From Meghimatium bilineatum (taxonomy: Eukaryota > Mollusca > Gastropoda > Stylommatophora > Philomycidae), in contig CM067312.1 in assembly GCA_034231615.1 (NCBI GenBank), forward strand, positions 1,457,001-1,521,000: DNA of 64,000 nucleotides, in the 5' to 3' direction. The notes beneath the pieces are model-generated. The model was not told the origin of the DNA, searched no databases, and was given only the letters and a program-made list of their open reading frames with translations. The first letter of the stretch is position 1, and each line of letters opens with the position of its first letter. Made by a program: the position numbers and the translations under genes. This document shows positions 45,055 to 56,429 of the stretch, piece by piece.

Positions 45055-45297
45055 TTTAATAGATTTATATCATGGTTCGTTAGACCTTATTTAATAGCTT
45101 TGATGTGGTCACCAAGGGGCAAGAGAAAACGAGGAAGACCAATAGAGACCTTATGTAGAACTATTACAATAGAGAATTTCACCATCGGTGTTAGAAACAA
45201 TGAAGACCTAAAACAAATTGCAATAAAACGCAAGACATCGAAATCTATGACATCCGCCATTATGTGCAGTCTTTGACCCTAGAGGAATAACTAACTA
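45055..45297 (+). mobile_element. LINE 3' fragment (family E-like)
   Basis: The plus strand reads YLIALMWSPRGKRKRGRPIE, TLCRTITIENFTIGVRNNED and LKQIAIKRK, equivalent to the GRPKETLRRTI block of the 40.6-kb element, and ends with an ACTA-unit tail near 45285-45297. 5'-truncated. Confidence 0.82.
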
Positions 45298-45599
45298 ATC
45301 ATGTAAGTATAAACGTCACAGATTGAAATCTCTGCACATTTTGAATAATCATAAACTGACATTGAGCATTGCTGATAAGCTGACACTAAAACTATTTCCT
45401 CTTCTGTTGCATTCAATCTCAAACTTTTGTCAAATAACAGAACAACAATGCGGAGTATAGAATATGTGGGTGTGATGTATGTGAAAGTTTGGCTGTATTA
45501 TCTACATATCTTAATTTAGCACACAACATTTCTAGTCACTAGCTTTCCATGAAATTGTTGGGTAGCCAGATTTTCTTTATAGTTTTATTGCAGTATCCC

Positions 45600-45720
45600 A
45601 GTCATTCAATGTGTGTCTTCTACGACAATACTTATTCTGTGTGTCTTCTACGACAATACTTGTTTATTCTGTGTGTCTTCTACGACATTACTTGTTTATT
45701 CTTTGTGTCTTCTACTACAC
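45600..45720. repeat. 31-bp tandem repeat, about 4 copies
   Basis: TGTGTGTCTTCTACGACAAT plus ACTTGTTTATTC units, with the last copies diverged. Confidence 0.92.
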
Positions 45721-46542
45721 AACTTGCAAATATATATAGAAGCAAAGAATAACTGCAGACAATGGTCAAGTTCATGCATAAGACTTGCCTGACACTGTAG
45801 ACATCAATTAGCAAACACAAGAAAGTAAATTATAAAATTGTGAAATGGGACATGTAAACCCAAAACCTTGCTAGGACATAAAATATCCATTGAAACCAGT
45901 TTAACTCCTGGACCCACCCACAATGTGTTGATTTGATTTATATTTGATTATTGTAAAGAAATGCGGTAAAACGTTTTAAGTGAACACTCTATTAAATATA
46001 AATATTATCCAGTCCCTTGATTGTGTAGTTAAATAGCATATTAACTTCTCCTGGATTAAGCAGAAACTCTCTAGCGAGGGAATGCAAATGAAAAGTACAT
46101 CTTTATGTGGAAATTTCCAATGTTCGGAATGGGAAAAGATAAATAATTTCAGGAGACAAGTTTAGCCTTTATACAAATAGATCAGACAATTCTTTCTACC
46201 TGCCTATGTAGGGAGATAAGGAAAAACAGGACTTTATGACATGTCTGCCTCCTAAATTATGCAGAAAATGGAATTGCTGTTTAGTCCACCTCTGTATAAC
46301 ACTAGCAGGTGCAAACATCAAAGTGTATTGTTAGCATATCCTTTTCACGACATAGTGATGAACCCAGCACTTTTACTTATAATAATTTTCTAAGCAATAT
46401 AAATATATTTAGTAGGTAGCCATTACCGGTACTTTCTGAACAGTCTAGATGAACAGTTGCCTTTGGTTGGGTTTCAGCCTGGCACATTTTGCAGTGCAAT
46501 GCATGTTCTGTATCTCTCAATATAAGACAATACTACAGTGAA
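45721..46542. other. Unrecognised sequence
   Basis: AT-rich, with no gene, tandem repeat or transposon recognised. Confidence 0.5.
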
Positions 46543-46660
46543 ACAGAACAACAATAGTACTTACGTAGAATGCAGGTTTTTGATGTTTCACTTGAACACA
46601 AACAGGTGGGCTAAGACTAAGTGGCAAAAATCTGTATTCTACGTAAGTACTATTGTTCTG
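46543..46660. repeat. Foldback element or hairpin, about 118 bp
   Basis: Arms of about 37 bp (46543-46582 and 46622-46660) pair with few mismatches; the best run is AATAGTACTTACGTAGAAT and its exact complement. The right arm lacks one CAA present on the left. Loop about 40 bases. It could be a tiny MITE or a transcribable hairpin. Confidence 0.85.
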
Positions 46661-47184
46661 TACCTCTCTGAAATAAAATTGGCAAAGTGTATTACGCAAT
46701 ACTGTACCAACATAGATTATTCTCGCACACGGAAAAGAACTTGTGCACATACACAAACTCTCAATCAGAACAGATTGCAAACTCTACTCTGGGCTTTTTT
46801 GTTGGTAATCATCGAGTCTGCGCCAGTATTTTCCAGGGCTTTTCATTTTACTACAAACGAACAAGTCATCACTAAGACTTCACCAGTTCTTTTGAGGGCT
46901 GGAAGTTAATCAGTATCATATGGAGCTTCAACTGATGCTGTTTGGGATTGACTTCTCCATGTTTCATACTTACTCAGTGCTTATTAGATAATACTTCAAC
47001 TTCTACCAGTCATTTTTAGAATTGCCAGTCTTTCTCATGGCTCCACCTTAAATACCAACCAATACTCCCACATGTTCCTTTTTGGGATTGTCAGTTCTTC
47101 TCAGGGCTCCTTTATTCTTACAAATTAATTGGTCTGCACCAAGGACATCCAACATTCTCTTTATGGGAGTGTTATACGCATGTG
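46661..47184. other. Unrecognised sequence
   Basis: No gene or element. Loose repetition of CTTTTTGGGATTG and CTCAGGGCT-like words (46930-47110) hints at an old tandem repeat of about 60-80 bp. Confidence 0.45.
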
Positions 47185-47312
47185 GTTTTGTCTGTGGGTC
47201 TCACCAATGGCCCACTAGACATACCACCCATACAACAGAAGACCTTAGTGGATAACATGCCGTTATATTGAGGTTATCTTATAGAAGCTTCATTGCATGT
47301 CATCTATACAAC
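47185..47312. repeat. Dispersed repeat R2, copy a
   Basis: Alignable with 51490-51615: TCTGTGGGTCTCACCAATGG, CCACTAGACA, AGTGGATAACATG, and CATGTCATCTATACAACT in the same order and orientation. Non-coding; class unknown. Confidence 0.8.
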
Positions 47313-47977
47313 TATGCTTTTATTTTGTTGTTGAAATGTGTTTCATGTTTACCTGAATATATATGTATGCACCCTCTGTGGTTAGGAGGGAGCCAGAGAT
47401 GTACTGTGCAACACTGGGGAGGAGGAAACTGACGGCACTGTTTTTTCCTATGGCTGAAACCCATCATAGAGGCACAGTGACTCAGGATGTGACAATCCTT
47501 TTGACTTGAACATTTGGTTGCATGCCTGGAGCAATAGAGATGTTTGGCATAACCAGTAGTCAATTGGTGGCGGGGAATGAGCACAGTGAACCCTATCTTG
47601 GCTACAGTGGCTAGGCGCAGTGCATAGGTTGAAACCTACCTTCCTGGAGGTGTGATAGTTATTCTCTGGCTCTGTCCCGGGGTGGGCCGAAAATCCACAG
47701 ACTTCCCAGCAATATAATGCCATTTAATGGCATTAGGTCAAAGGGCATGAGCCCATGGACAGCTGGATCAGCAAGCAACCAACCATGGGAGTGTTAGCTT
47801 TCTCAGCAATCTTAGATTTGTTAGCTTTCGTTGCTTGATATCACACCAATCAGGCAGTACCTTGTTCCACCGATTTTTGTATGATTATTATTCATGTTCA
47901 AGGCTCCTGCTCCACTTGACTTCATGTTTGGATATTTGAATTCTTGGCATTTCCCTCTGGTTTAAAATTATCTTTTT
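47313..47977. other. Unrecognised sequence with minus-strand open frames
   Basis: Two overlapping minus-strand frames of about 90 codons (47312-47723) contain a Cys/His-rich run (YCSRHATKCSSQKDCHILSH) that could be a decayed zinc-knuckle region of a LINE ORF1, but the spacing fits no motif well. Confidence 0.4.
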
Positions 47978-48072
47978 TCGTTGCTTGATGGATAAACATA
48001 GTTTATTGATTGCTGCTTGATGGATCTGCATAGTTTCTTGATTGATGCTTGATGGATCTGCATAGTTTCTTG
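47978..48072. repeat. 33-36-bp tandem repeat, about 3 copies
   Basis: GCTTGATGGATCTGCATAGT plus TTCTTGATTGAT units; the first copy has TAAACATAG in place of CTGCATAG. Confidence 0.9.
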
Positions 48073-48288
48073 CTCATTAGAGGTGGGGTATTTTCTCGTG
48101 AAGCTGCCACCATCTGTGATCTTCTGTTTTGGTATCTTGGTGACCCCCACCGCATCTGTGACGCCTTATGGGTCACCACTGCTTTTATATGTCCTGTCTT
48201 TCCTTTCTCGATACATTTTTTTTTCTTGCCAGTAGTTTTCTTCTTTTTCCCCCAACCCTTAGTCCCTACATTATACTTTATACCACTA

Positions 48289-48895
48289 TCTAGTGCAGTT
48301 CTAGTCTATTTAGTTTCTACCGTCTAGTACAGTTCTAGTCTATTTAGTTTCTACCTTCTGTCTAGTACAGTTCTAGTCTATTTAGTTTCTACCTTCTGTC
48401 TAGTACAGTTCTAGTCTATTTAGTTTCTACCTTCTGTCTAGTACAGTTCTAGACTATTTAGTTTCTACCTTCTTCTAGTACAGTTCTAGTCTATTTAGTT
48501 TCTACCTTCTGTCTAGTACAGTTCTAGTCTATTTAGTTTCTACCTTCTGTCTAGTACAGTTCTAGACTATTTAGTTTCTACCTTCTTCTAGTACAGTTCT
48601 AGTCTATTTAGATTCTACCTTCTGTCTAGTACAGTTCTAGTCTATTTAGTTTCTATAGTACAGTTGTAGTCTATTTTTTTCTATAGTACAGTACTAGTCT
48701 ATTTAGTTTCTACCTTCTGTCTAGTACAGTTCTAGTCTATTTAGTTTCTACCTTCTGTCTAGTACAGTTCTAGTCTATTTAGTTTCTACCTTCTTCTAGT
48801 ACAGTTCTAGTCTATTTAGTTTCTACCTTCTGTCTAGTACAGTTCTAGTCTATTTAGTTTCTACCTATTGTCTAGTACAGTTCTAGTCTAGTTTC
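48289..48895. repeat. 38-bp minisatellite, about 16 copies
   Basis: Unit TAGTACAGTTCTAGTCTATT plus TAGTTTCTACCTTCTGTC. Some copies lack TGTC or the ACCTTC segment, giving length variants. CTAGTACAG and CTAGT words recur twice per unit. Confidence 0.96.
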
Positions 48896-49140
48896 AGATC
48901 TGTAAACACATTTGTTATTCAGATATGTAGATTTTGTTATCTTTCTTTATTTATTGTATCATAGGCTACTCGTTGTGCTCTTTCTTCTTATCCTGTTGTA
49001 CAACTTCTTCATTCTCATCCTCTCATTTATGTCAACCTTTACTCCTCCGTTCCTGTCCTACTATGTCTATGTCTAATATTCATGTTTGTTGTTGTCCTAA
49101 TGCCTGTTTAGTGGAAACGTCATATTGTGTGTGCTTGTTG
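48896..49140. other. Unrecognised T-rich sequence
   Basis: No feature recognised between two tandem arrays. Confidence 0.5.
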
Positions 49141-49428
49141 TTATTATGTTACATACTTAAATATTGGCAACACTGCCTTCATATTTCCATTTATTCCCTT
49201 ATATTGCCTTATATTGCAACAGCCCCACAATGTCTATTATGTTACATACTTAAATATTGGCAACACTGCCTTCATATTTCCATTTATTGCCTTATATTGC
49301 CTTATATTGCAACAGCCCCACAATGTCTATTATGTTACATACTTAAATATTGGCAACACTGCCTTCATATTTCCATTTATTGCCTTATATTGCCTTATAT
49401 TGCAACAGCCCCACAATGTCTATTATGT
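49141..49428. repeat. 93-bp tandem repeat, 3 copies
   Basis: Three almost identical 93-bp units (TTATGTTACATACTTAAATA ... GCCTTATATTGCAACAGCCC). Since 93 is a multiple of three, a membrane-like open frame of up to 171 codons spans it; I consider that an artefact of repetition, though I cannot exclude transcription. Confidence 0.96.
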
Positions 49429-50033
49429 TGGATTGTTCACAGACACTAGATATTTATCTCTGTAAAAATATTGTGAATAATTTATGTTTTATCAGAAATG
49501 TCACGAGTTATTTTGTTATGCTTCTATTACTTGTTACTTTCCCTCGAAACTGAGGGCAACAAACGAAACTGCATAATTGGTTGATAACACAATTCTGTGT
49601 CAATGTACAGAAAAAGCAACATTCTGCTCTCTCCCAATCATTCAATTCTGTATCATTGCATTAATCTCAGACCTACTACTTAATATAAATGTACACTACT
49701 ATTTCTGTGCTGAATATCACGTTAAATCTAGTCCACCTCCACATATCACTCTTTGAAACACGGTTATATTTTATTTAAACATCATAACTTTCCTTAACAT
49801 TCATTTCATGAACGGGAACAGTTACATAGACTTAAAATTGACAACACTGACCCATTAAAAATATGTCAGTAATAATATATTTACTTATGACGTAACTCTC
49901 CTAGTGTTTGGCTTGTTTTATACATCATTCACAGACCAGTTAGTCCATACCTTGTGCGTTTACTGACACGTTAATACCTGTGTGATGGCATTAGCAGGTA
50001 AAATACAGTTAAAGGTTATTGTGATGCAAATTG
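49429..50033. other. Unrecognised sequence
   Basis: No gene or repeat recognised. Confidence 0.5.
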
Positions 50034-50258
50034 AAGGGCCTGTCCATAAATGGTGTCAACAATTGGGGTGGGAGGGGGGTAAGACAATTGTCCACATATA
50101 TGATACATATCAATGTATGTGTTCATATTTTATCTGCTCACAAAATTGTGCGCATTTTTTGGCGTAATTAAAGTAGGTAATTCTTGGCAGTTGTTGATAA
50201 TTGGGGGGGGGGGGTGTTGTGCAAAAATTTGACGTAATTTATGGGAAGCCCATGGACC
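50034..50258. mobile_element. MITE-like element with G-rich inner ends
   Basis: Left end GGGCCTGTCCATAAATGGTG TCAA; right end, inverted, GGGCTTCCCATAAATTACGT CAAA. G-runs lie just inside (50066-50082 and 50203-50214). About 225 bp, non-coding. Fragments of the same end occur at 13060 and perhaps 8230. No clear TSD; the superfamily was not identified. Confidence 0.65.
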
Positions 50259-51240
50259 TCTTCATAGAGTGAAGCATATTTCCACTGTCTATAAGATTTG
50301 TAAAGATTCTTCTGTCTTTGATTAAACTCAAAATGACTGGACTAACGTAGCCCTACTATCCAATGTTGGCAAGTCACTGATAACAAATATGACATTAACA
50401 ATGTGTTGTTCATTTGTATTAAAAATGTTGTGTGTACTGGGGACATTATGATTCTCAGGCTGCAGGCATAATTATGACCATAGAAACATTGGTCACCGTA
50501 GATGTTTTCTTTTACCTTTCTTCGTGTGCATTCTAAACTCACTGTAGCACTCTCATATGACCGGACCCATCATGCGCTCCAGAACTGCTACATGTAATAT
50601 ACATTTGGCGCGATTTAACCCTAGGGGAGCAATGCCCGTTAGTCGTATGGGTGATGTCAGGTTGTTCCGTCATTTCTCTGTCTTGTTTTGCAGATATTTG
50701 GAAGTGGTTTTTTTTGGTGTGTTTCACCTCTGACCTAGTTTTTACCCTTCCGGATTATATCCTTACTCTGCTCTGACATGTCAGCGTCAATAGTGATGTT
50801 CTTACTCGTATTTTTTTGTGTATGTAGTCTCTATAAAGGCTTTTTAGTCGAAACGTCTATTATGTGTGTTTCTAGTGGTTGACAAAACTTCACATTATCC
50901 TATTGCAAGCGTCGTCTGTATGATTATATGAGAATACTAGACATGTCACCTGTGAGAGAGGTACATATGGTCTTCAAGACCTTCTAGATGTCAGCACGTT
51001 TCTCCATCACAAGTTGTCTAGACTGCAGACGGCCTAATTTGTCATCTGGCTGCAGCTAGATGATTCAACTGTGGTAGAGATTGTCTGAGCTATGACGTCA
51101 TCGTCTTGCCTGATCATCATAACCTAAGCATCGCATGCTCTGTACCGGGTAAGGTTTCAGATGCTCTGAAATACATTTGATATTCACTACCAGAAATATT
51201 GATACAGTATGTGTTTGGGAGATTTACTATCAATGATTAT
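50259..51240. other. Unrecognised sequence
   Basis: About 1 kb without a recognisable gene, transposon or tandem repeat. Confidence 0.5.
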
Positions 51241-51480
51241 ATCCAAATTTTGTGTCAATGATTTCATTAAAATTTAGGGGAATTTAATTTGTCACGTATT
51301 TTCATTAAATTTTTGGGGAATTTTGTATCAAGGATTTCATCAAAATCAGAGGTATTTAGTGTTGATAATTTCATAACACATTAACACACTGAAAGTTAGA
51401 TTTAGTACCGATTTTATCATAGTAAATACGACAAGACGTGGATTTAGTACCCATCTTATCATAGTAAATGCGCCGAGACT
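51241..51480. repeat. Two short degenerate tandem repeats
   Basis: 51241-51345: about three AATTT-GGGGAATTT-type units of roughly 50 bp. 51405-51480: two units with TTTAGTACCGATTTTATCAT plus AGTAAAT, the same unit as the array at 52895-53095. Confidence 0.8.
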
Positions 51481-51489
51481 CACGCATAC

Positions 51490-51615
51490 GGTTGCGTCTG
51501 TGGGTCTCATCAATGGTCCACTAGACAAACAACTATGATACAGAAAAGTGGATTACATGTCATTTTTAGTGAGGCTCTCGTATGGAAGCTTTGTAATATG
51601 TCATCTATACAATTC
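51490..51615. repeat. Dispersed repeat R2, copy b
   Basis: Second copy of the repeat described at 47185-47312, with scattered substitutions and short indels. Confidence 0.8.
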
Positions 51616-51639
51616 AGAAGGCTAAACGAGGGATCAGTG

Positions 51640-52745
51640 TTATGACGACCATCGACATGCATAATGGGTACTTTTTCTGCTTCTGCAAATGATGGTGTTA
51701 TCTGTCATAGATTATGGCCTCGTCCTACTAACACTGTCACAGACACAAGTCGATAGATTGGAAAAAGTCTGCTATGAGATTTCTGCTTGATCTCCCCAGC
51801 ATTAGAGTGCGACATCAGGTAGCACAAGTTAAGTCATACCTTAAAGTGACAGAATACAACCACCACCCATTACACCATCGTCTAGATGAGTCAAAGGGAA
51901 AATGAATCAAGCGTGGCAGATCATGGATGGCAGAGGTTGAAGACACACTGCGAAGAGTATGTGAATTGGAAGAGATAAGAAAGGGAAGTGAATGGGTGGA
52001 GGTAGGCACTGAGAAGAAATCACTGACTAAAGTAATAAAACAACTAGATAAAACGTGTCGAAAGTGGATGGACGTCAGGACTCAGGATACAGTGCATGAA
52101 CTCGCCCGACTACACTCGAAACCACAATACATAATTATATACACAGATGGCTCCATTATCAGAAACACAAATTAAAAAAATGGAGATAGAGGGAGTTACA
52201 GCAGCACTTAATTGGTTGATAACTGATACATCAACACACTCGGTAATACTCATAGACTCTCAAAGCATGTTGCGCAAGATAGAAAAGTTCATGCTAAGAA
52301 AAGAATGGTGGGATTTATTGAACAACTCAGTTCTCCAGAGCATTACATCGATACACTGCCCTGGTCATGCTGGGGTCAGAGGAAACGAGAGAGCCGACTT
52401 ACTGGCAGGCAATACGGCGGTAGACGGCACATTGCTGAGAAGAGATAAAGCAGACTTAATGAAGGCAGTAATAAATTCATTTCAAGATGCAGATGATGTC
52501 AATGAGGTTGAGAACGTACATCTACAGAGAATGTTAGAGATCGGAGTATTCAGAGGTGAGAGAAGGAAAATAATTATTTTTGGGGAAAGTCCTGAAGATC
52601 ACACAATCAACTCCTGACCGGAACTATGAGTCTACATACACTGGGATGGCTGCTGGAGCGGAGGGCGGAGCACTTATTGAAATGTCCCGCGTGTTGTGAA
52701 GCCAATTTCTAATCAAGAATCATCTATACAATTATAGACCCCCTC
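51640..52745 (+). mobile_element. LINE C-terminal half with RNase H (family F)
   Basis: The reading (with frame changes) runs VIDYGLVLLTLSQTQVDRLE, MRFLLDLPSIRVRHQVAQVK, then an open stretch SWMAEVEDTLRRVCELEEIR to YIIIYTDGS (first catalytic Asp). After a frame change comes MEIEGVTAALNWL (Glu), HSVILIDSQSMLRKIEKF (Asp) and CPGHAGVRGNERADLLAGN (last Asp). The end is MSLHTLGWLLERRAEHLLKC plus PACC. This architecture (RNase H then SLHTLxW...CPxC) is a common animal LINE C-terminus. The RT domain is absent. At least three frame changes, no TSD found. Confidence 0.9.
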
Positions 52746-52894
52746 AGAGTAGAGGGTTCTTTCAATAGACATTGCACTAAGCCGAAATTTGAAGTCTCCT
52801 GGGTATGAAAGAAAGATCATAAAACTACCCCACTGCACTTAGGAAGTAAGAGCTAATCTCTTGCAATTCCCGGGGGTTCCTAAATAGAGAACAA

Positions 52895-53095
52895 CAACGC
52901 TGAGACTTGGGTTTAGTACCGATGTTATCATAGTAAATATCCCGAGACTTGGGTTTAGTACGGTTATCATAGTAAATATCCCGAGACTTGGGTTTAGTTC
53001 CGATGTTGTAGTAAATGCGCCGAGACTTGGGTTTAGTTCCGATGTTGTAGTAAATGCGCCGAGACTTGAATGATGATGCCGATGTTATCATAGTA
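52895..53095. repeat. 36-41-bp minisatellite, about 5 copies
   Basis: Units CCGAGACTTGGGTTTAGT plus CCGATGTTATCATAGTAAAT with a length variant lacking ATCAT. The same unit is at 51405-51480, on the other side of the family F LINE. Confidence 0.93.
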
Positions 53096-53869
53096 AATGT
53101 GATGAAAGAAAATGTGATTTAGTCAGAAAAGTTTGCTATAAATAATTAATTGAATCGACCGATGTTGGCAGAATCCAAATATCATTAGTTAGCATTACAT
53201 AATGTACACACGTTATTGGTCCATCATGTAATGATGATGACCATTAGAGTTATGTCATTGAATATAAGATCGCAAATGTCTAATAAGCAATATTATGGCT
53301 ACAAATGTCATTGGACAGTTCGCGATGGGATGACCACTGCAGATGGTTTTTGGTGTAGCAAAATATTTCTGCACAGTAAAGGGATAGTGCACACATGTGT
53401 ACTGTGAATATGTCGGCAGCCTAATTGTGGCGACGTCATAAACGTGAGACTACAGAAAGTACCTGTTAGAGTGAAACATCAGGCAGACAGGAAAGTCTGT
53501 TATGCTAATCACCATCCGGACATCTGTAGTGAATGTCTTAACGTTGGAGTAGCGAGCAGACGTACAGGGTTAGGATATGCCAAAATACCAGTTTGAGAGT
53601 TCTAATAAAGTGGAACTTCCGTGGGGGGGGGGGGAGGAGGAGGGAGAGATGTCGACCAGACTGTGACCAGGTAATGTTATGCTTGTACGCCTGACTGACT
53701 CCAGATTTATCAAGGCGTGAGATCGCTGTAACATGGTTGAGCAGTTTCTTATTGCAATACTAAATATGCTCTGGCAGACGTCTCTGGTAAATGTCTTATC
53801 TCTGTATTAATATATCTGTGTGCCTTATCTCTGTATCGATATATCTGTGTCTTATCTCTCTTGTGAGTA
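53096..53869. other. Unrecognised sequence
   Basis: No gene recognised; a G-run lies at 53622-53632. Confidence 0.5.
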
Positions 53870-54215
53870 CAAGTATTTTTTACATAGATATTCACATAAA
53901 TATTTGTTTACATAGATATTTGTCTGCATAAATATTTTACATTTATCTGCATAAAAATTTGTTAATATAGATATTTGTCTGCACAAATATTTATTTATGT
54001 AAACATTTGTTTACATAAATATATATCTGCATAAATATTTGCTTACATAGATAATTGTCTGCATAAATGTTTATTTGACTAACTATTTGTTTATACAGAC
54101 AATTTACATAGATAATTGTCTGCATAGATATCTCCTTATTTTTTTTATTTGTCCGCATAATTTTTTATATAGATATTAGTCTGCATAAATATTTGTTTCT
54201 CCATATATATGTTTG
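53870..54215. repeat. Degenerate AT-rich tandem repeat, about 32 bp
   Basis: Roughly ten diverged units built on CATAGATATTTGTCTGCATA and AATATTTGTTTA words. No uniform core, so an old array. Confidence 0.85.
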
Positions 54216-54414
54216 TTACAGTTAAAAAAAAAGTTTTTTAGGGTTAGGATAGGTGTATTTTACATAACTTACCCACACCCTAAATACCTAAATAAATATT
54301 TCAATTATTAAATGATGAGCATGAAATTTAGAAACGTGGACAAGGCAAATAAGTAAACATTGTGCTGTCTACTTGTTCTGTACCATTATGCTTTGCTGCA
54401 ATATCAACACCATT

Positions 54415-54555
54415 TGTCCCGACACAGACTTCAGCATGGCTTCTTGGTCACTTTGACCGTATATGGGATGGGACACCCATGACCTCCCTAATCGCCTCTT
54501 ACAATATGTATAGAATGTAAATAGTGTTGCTTTTCTTTGCTCCTCTTTTGTGCAT
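54415..54555 (-). mobile_element. 5' part of dispersed repeat G, inverted
   Basis: The minus strand reads GGAGCAAAGAAAAGCAACAC, GTAAGAGGCGATTAGGGAGG, TGTCCCATCCCATATACGG, TGCTGAAGTCTGTGTCGG in family order. Lacks the 3' half and tail. Confidence 0.82.
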
Positions 54556-54597
54556 CAGCAGGGTATACATGGTTTCTAATATTTCTGTAGATATTAG

Positions 54598-54790
54598 GGT
54601 TCTTGTTTGGAATGCGTGCCTACCTATTTGATTATTTTCCTTGGCTATGTTTATCAGTTTATGTTTATAAATTTAAAATGTATTTAGGGTTATGGTAGTT
54701 ATGTTATACATAACTCTACTAACCCTAACATAATTAATATTTAAATTAATTATCCCTACAATAAGTAGGCACTCGTTCCAAACAAGAACC
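54598..54790. mobile_element. MITE-like foldback element, 193 bp
   Basis: The ends GGTTCTTGTTTGGAATGCGT GCCTAC and, inverted, GGTTCTTGTTTGGAACGAGT GCCTAC match at all but three positions. The interior is AT-rich with a CCCTAA/TTAGGG-containing core that is partly self-complementary. No coding capacity. The flanks ATATTAG and GACATTAG suggest a TTAG-type duplication, which is uncertain. Confidence 0.8.
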
Positions 54791-55544
54791 GACATTAGCT
54801 TGTGCGAATTGTCTATACATATTCTAATCTGGGTGTACATTTTTGTTCATGCTTCTTATTTCTGTAGATACTATTCATTGTAGATTTTGTCGGTAGGTCT
54901 TAGTCTCTAGATGTTTTTCTGTTGGCAGGGCCGTAGACACGTTTTCAGTAAGGATGTACACATTAAAGGTTTGTTCACAATATTGAGGCGTTTTGGGAAA
55001 TACGGTGTTGGACCTGTATTTTTCACTGACACTTGGGAGGCATACCTTGAGATGAAGTGGTCAGCATCGAGTCCTCCTTTACTTTCCGATATATAAGATC
55101 TGTTACCCATTTTTCTTAGGTTGGGTCGACCTAAGAGCCTTTGGTGATTTATTACACATTTGTGCAGTTGAATTAGAAAATTGAACTTACGACTCACACC
55201 TGTTTGCGAAAAATCGTTACACGAGTGGTGTTACCTGTCCTTTGTTTACACGAGTGGTGTTACCTGTCCTTCGTTTACATTTCCAGTATTCAATGTTATG
55301 TTCTGATTATGTGAGGGGGTGGAGGAGACAACCCCCCCCCCTTCCCACACATCTACGGGCATGTCTGTTTAAGTGATAACTGTTTCACGATAAAGATCAA
55401 TATTGGGCCGTAACGGGAAGAAAAACGTCCATGTTTCTCTATTTTTCTGTTATTTCTCATGGACATTAGTTTTACTAATTGCTATTTATATTAGTTACCA
55501 GTAACACTAATACATTAGCATAGTTGTTATTACTTGTTAGCTTT
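54791..55544. other. Unrecognised sequence
   Basis: Contains a 29-bp duplication (ACACGAGTGGTGTTACCTGT, two copies at 55211-55280) and a poly-C run at 55332-55341. Nothing else recognised. Confidence 0.55.
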
Positions 55545-55680
55545 GTTACTGTGGTACTCTCCACCTTGTCGGATATCCTCGGACAGTTTGTTACTGTGAC
55601 ACTCTCCACCTTGTCGGATATCCTCTGACAGTTTGTTACTGTGACAGCCTCCAATTTGTCGGATAACCTTTGATAGTTTG
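55545..55680. repeat. 45-bp tandem repeat, 3 copies (dispersed unit R3)
   Basis: Unit GTTACTGTGACACTCTCCAC plus CTTGTCGGATATCCTCTGAC. Related single or double units occur at 56430-56520 and 58345-58395. Confidence 0.9.
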
Positions 55681-56066
55681 GTTATTTATACTAGTCTGTT
55701 GAGTTGGTTTGGCATTCAGTGCTGTTCAAATCATTCTTCCTACCAACTTGCTTAGCTTACAGTGTAGGCTGATTCTGACCGTACTATCTGATGCATGTGT
55801 AGAAATGGCAAGACACGCCGTGAAGAAACATGATCAGTCATCTAGTAATGAAGTGAATTCTGCACAAGACGGAAGTGAGATCACCACAAGATGGCGTGAA
55901 TGACGTACGCTACATAATCCATCACGGTTCATCAAACAAGAATTATTCAACTTGTGTCCATCTGCGACTAATATTTTATCAGATACATTTCATGCCTGTC
56001 GTGGTTTCCTCGCGTACATCAGATATTAATCCGACAACTTGAATGGATAATATTCTTGTCTTTTTT

Positions 56067-56206
56067 ATTACAAGCCCGTGAGCTGAGGTTTTTTATTACA
56101 AGCCCGTGAGCTGAGGTTTTTTATTACAAGCCCGTGAGCTGAGGTTTTTTATTACAAGCCCGTGAGCTGAGGTTTTTTATTACAAGCCCGTGAGCTGAGG
56201 TTTTTT
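56067..56206. repeat. 28-bp minisatellite, 5 copies
   Basis: Unit TTATTACAAGCCCGTGAGCT plus GAGGTTTT, five identical copies. AGCCCGTGAGCT lies in each. It ends in a CA-rich tract adjoining a LINE fragment. Confidence 0.97.
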
Positions 56207-56227
56207 GCACGCACACACACACGTGTG

Positions 56228-56420
56228 GGGGGTGCGAAAACTGAATGGCTTGGACATGTATGCCGATATGATTCCTTGTAAAAAAACAATACTGCAGAGA
56301 ACCAGCGATGAGAGAGAAAGAATAGAGGCGGACATAAAAGCATGGACAGACATCAAGGACTGGACAAGACATGATTTGTCCTCATTCATCCGCATCGTAC
56401 AAGATAAAAATCTCTGGAAA
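56228..56420 (+). mobile_element. LINE C-terminal fragment (RTE-like)
   Basis: The plus strand reads RTSDERERIEADIKAWTDIK, then DWTRHDLSSFIRIVQDKNLW and KTM; the preceding KLNGLDMYADM corresponds to the W-x-G-H-V-x-R segment of these LINEs. Short, with altered basic residues compared with the family pattern GRQRKxW. No tail found. Confidence 0.8.
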
Positions 56421-56429
56421 ACTATGTGT

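Noticed and set aside
47312-47723. Cys/His-rich minus-strand frames as a LINE ORF1 zinc knuckle
   Set aside because: Cys and His spacing does not fit a CCHC knuckle and the frame is split; left as unrecognised sequence.
48934-49449. 171-codon membrane-like frame
   Set aside because: Depends on three near-identical 93-bp repeats and T-rich flanks; T-rich DNA reads as hydrophobic residues.
54230-54330. Interstitial telomere-like TTAGGG/CCCTAA words
   Set aside because: Only single scattered TTAGGG and CCCTAA words, no tandem hexamers; better explained by the MITE-like core.
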